From NCBI GenBank assembly GCA_035540755.1, contig DATLGD010000205.1, positions 1-18,240 of the forward strand: a stretch of DNA of 18,240 nt. The letters run 5' to 3'. Positions 15,939-18,240 of the stretch are shown here, in pieces. A program made the position numbers and the translations under genes. Source of the DNA: DATLGD01 sp035540755 (GTDB taxonomy: Bacteria > Actinomycetota > Actinomycetes > Mycobacteriales > SCTD01). Position 1 is the first letter of the stretch, and the number at the start of each line of letters is the position of its first letter. Under the pieces are notes generated by a model that made no database searches, was not told the DNA's origin, and worked only from the letters and a program-made list of their open reading frames with translations.

Positions 15939-17218
15939 GCGGCCTTCAGGGCCAAGTAGGCGTCGGAGACGGCCGGCGCGAAGCTCTCCGGGGGAGCGTC
16001 GACGACCTCGACGCCGCGCCGGCGCAGCAGCGCGGTCATCCGCCGGCGCTCGCTGCGGGCCCGCTCGGCCGCCGCTGCGTCGTACACCGCCTGCGCCGAG
16101 CCGCCGCCGCGCGCCATCTCCTCGACCCGCGGGTCGCCGACGGCGGCCAGGACGACGACGTGCCGCGCGGTCAGCGAGGCGAGCACCGGGAGCAGGCCCT
16201 CCTGCAGCGGCGCGGTGTCGAGGGTCGTGAACAGCACGACGAGCGAGCGCCGCCGGGTGCGCCGCAGCACCTCGCCGACCAGCCGGCGGGGATCGGCCTC
16301 GACCAGCGCGGGCTCGAGCAGCGCCATCGCGTCGACGACCCGCGGCAGCACGTCCTCGCGGCCCACCGACTCGACGGCGGCGCGCGGCTCCCGGTCGAAG
16401 GCGAGCAGGTCGACGCGGTCACCGGCGCGGGCGGCCAGCGCGGTCAGGAGCAGCGCGGCGTCGAGCGCGGCGTCGAGGCGGGGGATGTCGCCGACCCGTC
16501 CGGCCGACGTGCGTGAGGTGTCGACGACCAGCAGCACGGAGCGGTCGCGCTCGGGCCGCCAGGTGCGGACGACGACCTCGGAGCGCCGGGCGGTGGCGCG
16601 CCAGTCGATCGAGCGCACGTCGTCACCGGGTACGTAGTCGCGCAGGGTGTCGAACTCGGTGCCCTGCCCACGGGCTCGCAAGGCCACCGCGCCGTCGAGC
16701 TGGCGCAGGCGGGACAGCCGCTCGGGCAGGAACTTCCGGGACGAGAACGGTGGCTGCACCCGCACCCGCCACGGCACCTCGTGCCGTCCCTGCCTCGCGG
16801 CGACGCCGAGCGGCCCGACCGAGCGCACGGTGACCCGGTCGGGACGGCGGTCGCCGCGCCGGGTCGGCCGCAGCGTCGTGGTCAGCACGCGCCGCTCGCC
16901 GGCCGGGAGGTCGAGGTCGTGCGTGCGTGGGCGCGCCCCGGCTGACGGCACCCAGGCGTCGCGCAGGAGGCCCCGGGCGCGCCGGCTGCCGCCGTTGACG
17001 ACCGCCAGCCGCACCTCGGCCGTGTCGTCGAGCCGGCAGGCGGTGTCGCCGGAGCGGGTCAGTCGCAGCGACGACACCGGCGCGGCCAGGGCGACGTCGA
17101 CGAGCACGACGGCGACGACGACGAGCGCGACGGTCAGAACCGTCCACCAGGACGGCGCGGCCGCGACCGGCAGCACGCCCAGCAGGGCGAGCAGCACGGC
17201 CCGGCCGGTCAGCGCCAC
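15926..17218 (-). CDS. DUF58 domain-containing membrane-anchored protein
   Basis: A 430-residue protein with two N-terminal membrane helices (about residues 6-22 and 25-45), a beta-rich middle part, and the DUF58 signature GTEFDTLRDYVPGDDVRSIDWRATARRSEVVVRTW at about 200-235. Just after it comes LLVVDTSRTS, in the position of the metal-binding loop of von Willebrand A-type domains. DUF58 proteins are regularly encoded right after a MoxR ATPase, which is thought to act as a chaperone on VWA-type partners; that is the arrangement here (MoxR stop 10 nt upstream, same strand). No clear Shine-Dalgarno precedes GTG 17218, so translation may rely on coupling to MoxR. The first 19 codons (LTGRAVLLALLGVLPVAAA) lie in a 57-bp sequence repeated exactly at the right window edge. 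Confidence 0.9.
   Translation of the reverse strand: MALTGRAVLLALLGVLPVAAAPSWWTVLTVALVVVAVVLVDVALAAPVSSLRLTRSGDTACRLDDTAEVRLAVVNGGSRRARGLLRDAWVPSAGARPRTHDLDLPAGERRVLTTTLRPTRRGDRRPDRVTVRSVGPLGVAARQGRHEVPWRVRVQPPFSSRKFLPERLSRLRQLDGAVALRARGQGTEFDTLRDYVPGDDVRSIDWRATARRSEVVVRTWRPERDRSVLLVVDTSRTSAGRVGDIPRLDAALDAALLLTALAARAGDRVDLLAFDREPRAAVESVGREDVLPRVVDAMALLEPALVEADPRRLVGEVLRRTRRRSLVVLFTTLDTAPLQEGLLPVLASLTARHVVVLAAVGDPRVEEMARGGGSAQAVYDAAAAERARSERRRMTALLRRRGVEVVDAPPESFAPAVSDAYLALKAAGRL
17157..17213. repeat. 57-bp direct repeat, copy 1 (start of DUF58 gene)
   Basis: Identical over 57 bp to 18184-18240, in the same orientation, 1027 bp apart. This copy encodes residues LTGRAVLLALLGVLPVAAA near the DUF58 N-terminus, where a membrane helix makes biological sense, so it is probably the original. 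The match is cut by the window edge in copy 2 and may be longer. Confidence 0.95.
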
Positions 17219-17228
17219 GACACGAGGC

Positions 17229-18240
17229 CTATCGCGGGACCGGCACCGAGGCCAGCACGCCGTCGAGCACGCCGTCGCCGGTGACGCCCTCGAGCTCGGC
17301 CTCGGGGCGCACGGCGACCCGGTGCCGCAGCGTCGGCCGGGCGAGCGCCTTGACGTCGTCGGGGGTGAGGTAGTCGCGACCGGACAGCCACGCCCACGCC
17401 TTCGCGGTGGCGAGCAGCGCCGTCGCCCCGCGAGGCGAGACGCCGAGCGACAGCGACGGCGACTGGCGGGTGGCGCGGCACAGGTCGACGACGTAGCCGA
17501 GCACCTCGGGCGTCACCGAGACCGCCTGCGCCGCAGCGCGTCCAGCGGCCAGCTCGGCCGGTCCCGCGACCGGCTGGAGGCGCGAGAGGTCGCGCGGGTC
17601 GAAGCCGCCCGAGTGCGCCTCGAGCACCTTGACCTCGTCCTCGCGCGAGGGCAGCTGCACGACGAGCTTGAGCAGGAAGCGGTCGAGCTGCGCCTCCGGC
17701 AGCGGGTAGGTGCCCTCGTACTCCACCGGGTTCTGCGTGGCGCACACCATGAACGGGTCCGGCAGCGGCCGCGGCGTGCCGTCGACCGACACCTGCCGCT
17801 CCTCCATCGCCTCCAGCAGCGAGGCCTGCGTCTTCGGCGGCGTGCGGTTGATCTCGTCGGCGAGCATCAGGTTGGTGAACACCGGCCCCTCGCGGAACGA
17901 GAACGCCGCCGACCGGGTGTCGTAGACCAGTGAGCCGGTGACATCGCCGGGCATGAGGTCGGGGGTGAACTGCACCCGCTTGGTCTCGAGCTGCAGCGAC
18001 GCCGACACCGCCCGCACGAGCAGCGTCTTGGCGACGCCGGGGACGCCCTCGAGCAGCACGTGCCCGCGGCACAGCAGCGCGACCACCAGGCCCGTGACGA
18101 CGGCGTCCTGGCCGACGACGGCCTTGCCCACCTCCTGGCGGAGCGCGACGAGCGCGTCCCGCGCCTGGTCGGGGCTCGGGCCGGCGGCCGCGACCGGCAG
18201 CACGCCCAGCAGGGCGAGCAGCACGGCCCGGCCGGTCAGC
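17229..18240 (-). CDS. MoxR family AAA+ ATPase (start not resolved, runs to window edge)
   Basis: An ATPase of the MoxR group, thought to act as a chaperone for VWA-type partners such as the DUF58 protein encoded next to it. Counting from GTG 18224: Walker A EGVPGVAKT (59-67), VQFTPDLMPGDVTGSLVYD (84-102), Walker B LMLADEINRTPP (119-130), LLEAMEERQVSVDG, sensor 1 CATQNP (161-166), and the EAQLDRFLLKL arginine-finger region. The C-terminal lid has LGVSPRGATALLATAKAWAWLSGRDYLTPDDV. Homologues normally begin just before SPDQARDALVALRQEVG. Here the open frame continues upstream through LTGRAVLLALLGVLPVAAA, an exact copy of the DUF58 N-terminus, and is still open at base 18240. GTG 18224 is the first start inside the window; the real one may lie beyond it, or this end may be misassembled. 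Confidence 0.9.
   Translation of the reverse strand, partial: LTGRAVLLALLGVLPVAAAGPSPDQARDALVALRQEVGKAVVGQDAVVTGLVVALLCRGHVLLEGVPGVAKTLLVRAVSASLQLETKRVQFTPDLMPGDVTGSLVYDTRSAAFSFREGPVFTNLMLADEINRTPPKTQASLLEAMEERQVSVDGTPRPLPDPFMVCATQNPVEYEGTYPLPEAQLDRFLLKLVVQLPSREDEVKVLEAHSGGFDPRDLSRLQPVAGPAELAAGRAAAQAVSVTPEVLGYVVDLCRATRQSPSLSLGVSPRGATALLATAKAWAWLSGRDYLTPDDVKALARPTLRHRVAVRPEAELEGVTGDGVLDGVLASVPVPR
18184..18240. repeat. 57-bp direct repeat, copy 2 (in front of MoxR, at window edge)
   Basis: Exact copy of 17157-17213. In this place it encodes, in frame with MoxR, a hydrophobic stretch that MoxR ATPases do not normally have. The match starts sharply at 18184 and runs without mismatch to the last base of the window. 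Confidence 0.95.

Overview
This is a very GC-rich window whose codons almost all end in G or C. Gene content and order are typical of an actinomycete (Actinomycetota): DUF5719, an actinobacterial metallopeptidase-like protein, DUF3499, phosphomannomutase, Trm112, a phosphoglucose/phosphomannose isomerase, ahcY, then RDD / SpoIIM / DUF58 / MoxR. I cannot place it to genus. Nothing points to a phage, plasmid or large mobile island. Most of the window is a conserved chromosomal backbone with a small accessory insertion.

Layout. (1) 4-4784, plus strand: a very large membrane glycosyltransferase coupled by an ATGA overlap to a DUF5719 secreted or anchored protein. (2) 4811-5302, minus strand: a metallopeptidase-family protein whose zinc-protease signature has been lost. 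(3) 5450-9231, plus strand: DUF3499, a 69-residue zinc ribbon, phosphomannomutase (manB), Trm112, the SIS-domain isomerase and a 59-residue C2H2 finger. The two sugar enzymes together connect fructose-6-P to mannose-1-P, the precursor of GDP-mannose used for mannosylated lipids and glycans; the glycosyltransferase upstream fits that theme. (4) 9244-9702, minus strand: a hotdog-fold thioesterase-like protein. (5) 9880-11346: ahcY, preceded by a leader that can fold over its ribosome binding site and followed by a strong 13-bp terminator hairpin. (6) 11399-12306: about 400 bp without a clear gene, then a small putative lipoprotein with relaxed codon use; this looks accessory. (7) 12323-18240: RDD (minus), SpoIIM (plus), a serine beta-lactamase-like hydrolase (minus), then DUF58 and MoxR (both minus, MoxR first in transcription). 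The RDD/SpoIIM/DUF58/MoxR set is a known actinobacterial neighbourhood, here with the hydrolase in the middle.

Two signals stand out beyond ordinary annotation. First, 57 bp covering the start of the DUF58 gene are repeated without a mismatch at the right window edge, in frame with MoxR. MoxR therefore appears to begin with the DUF58 N-terminus, which means either a tandem-duplication junction or an assembly error. Second, the ahcY leader can form a compact three-way junction that masks the Shine-Dalgarno sequence, a candidate cis-regulatory RNA. A further regularity is that several genes start 6-7 nt after a TAnnnT hexamer without a Shine-Dalgarno, as expected for leaderless transcripts.

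I found no rRNA, tRNA, CRISPR array, transposase, integrase or replication origin.
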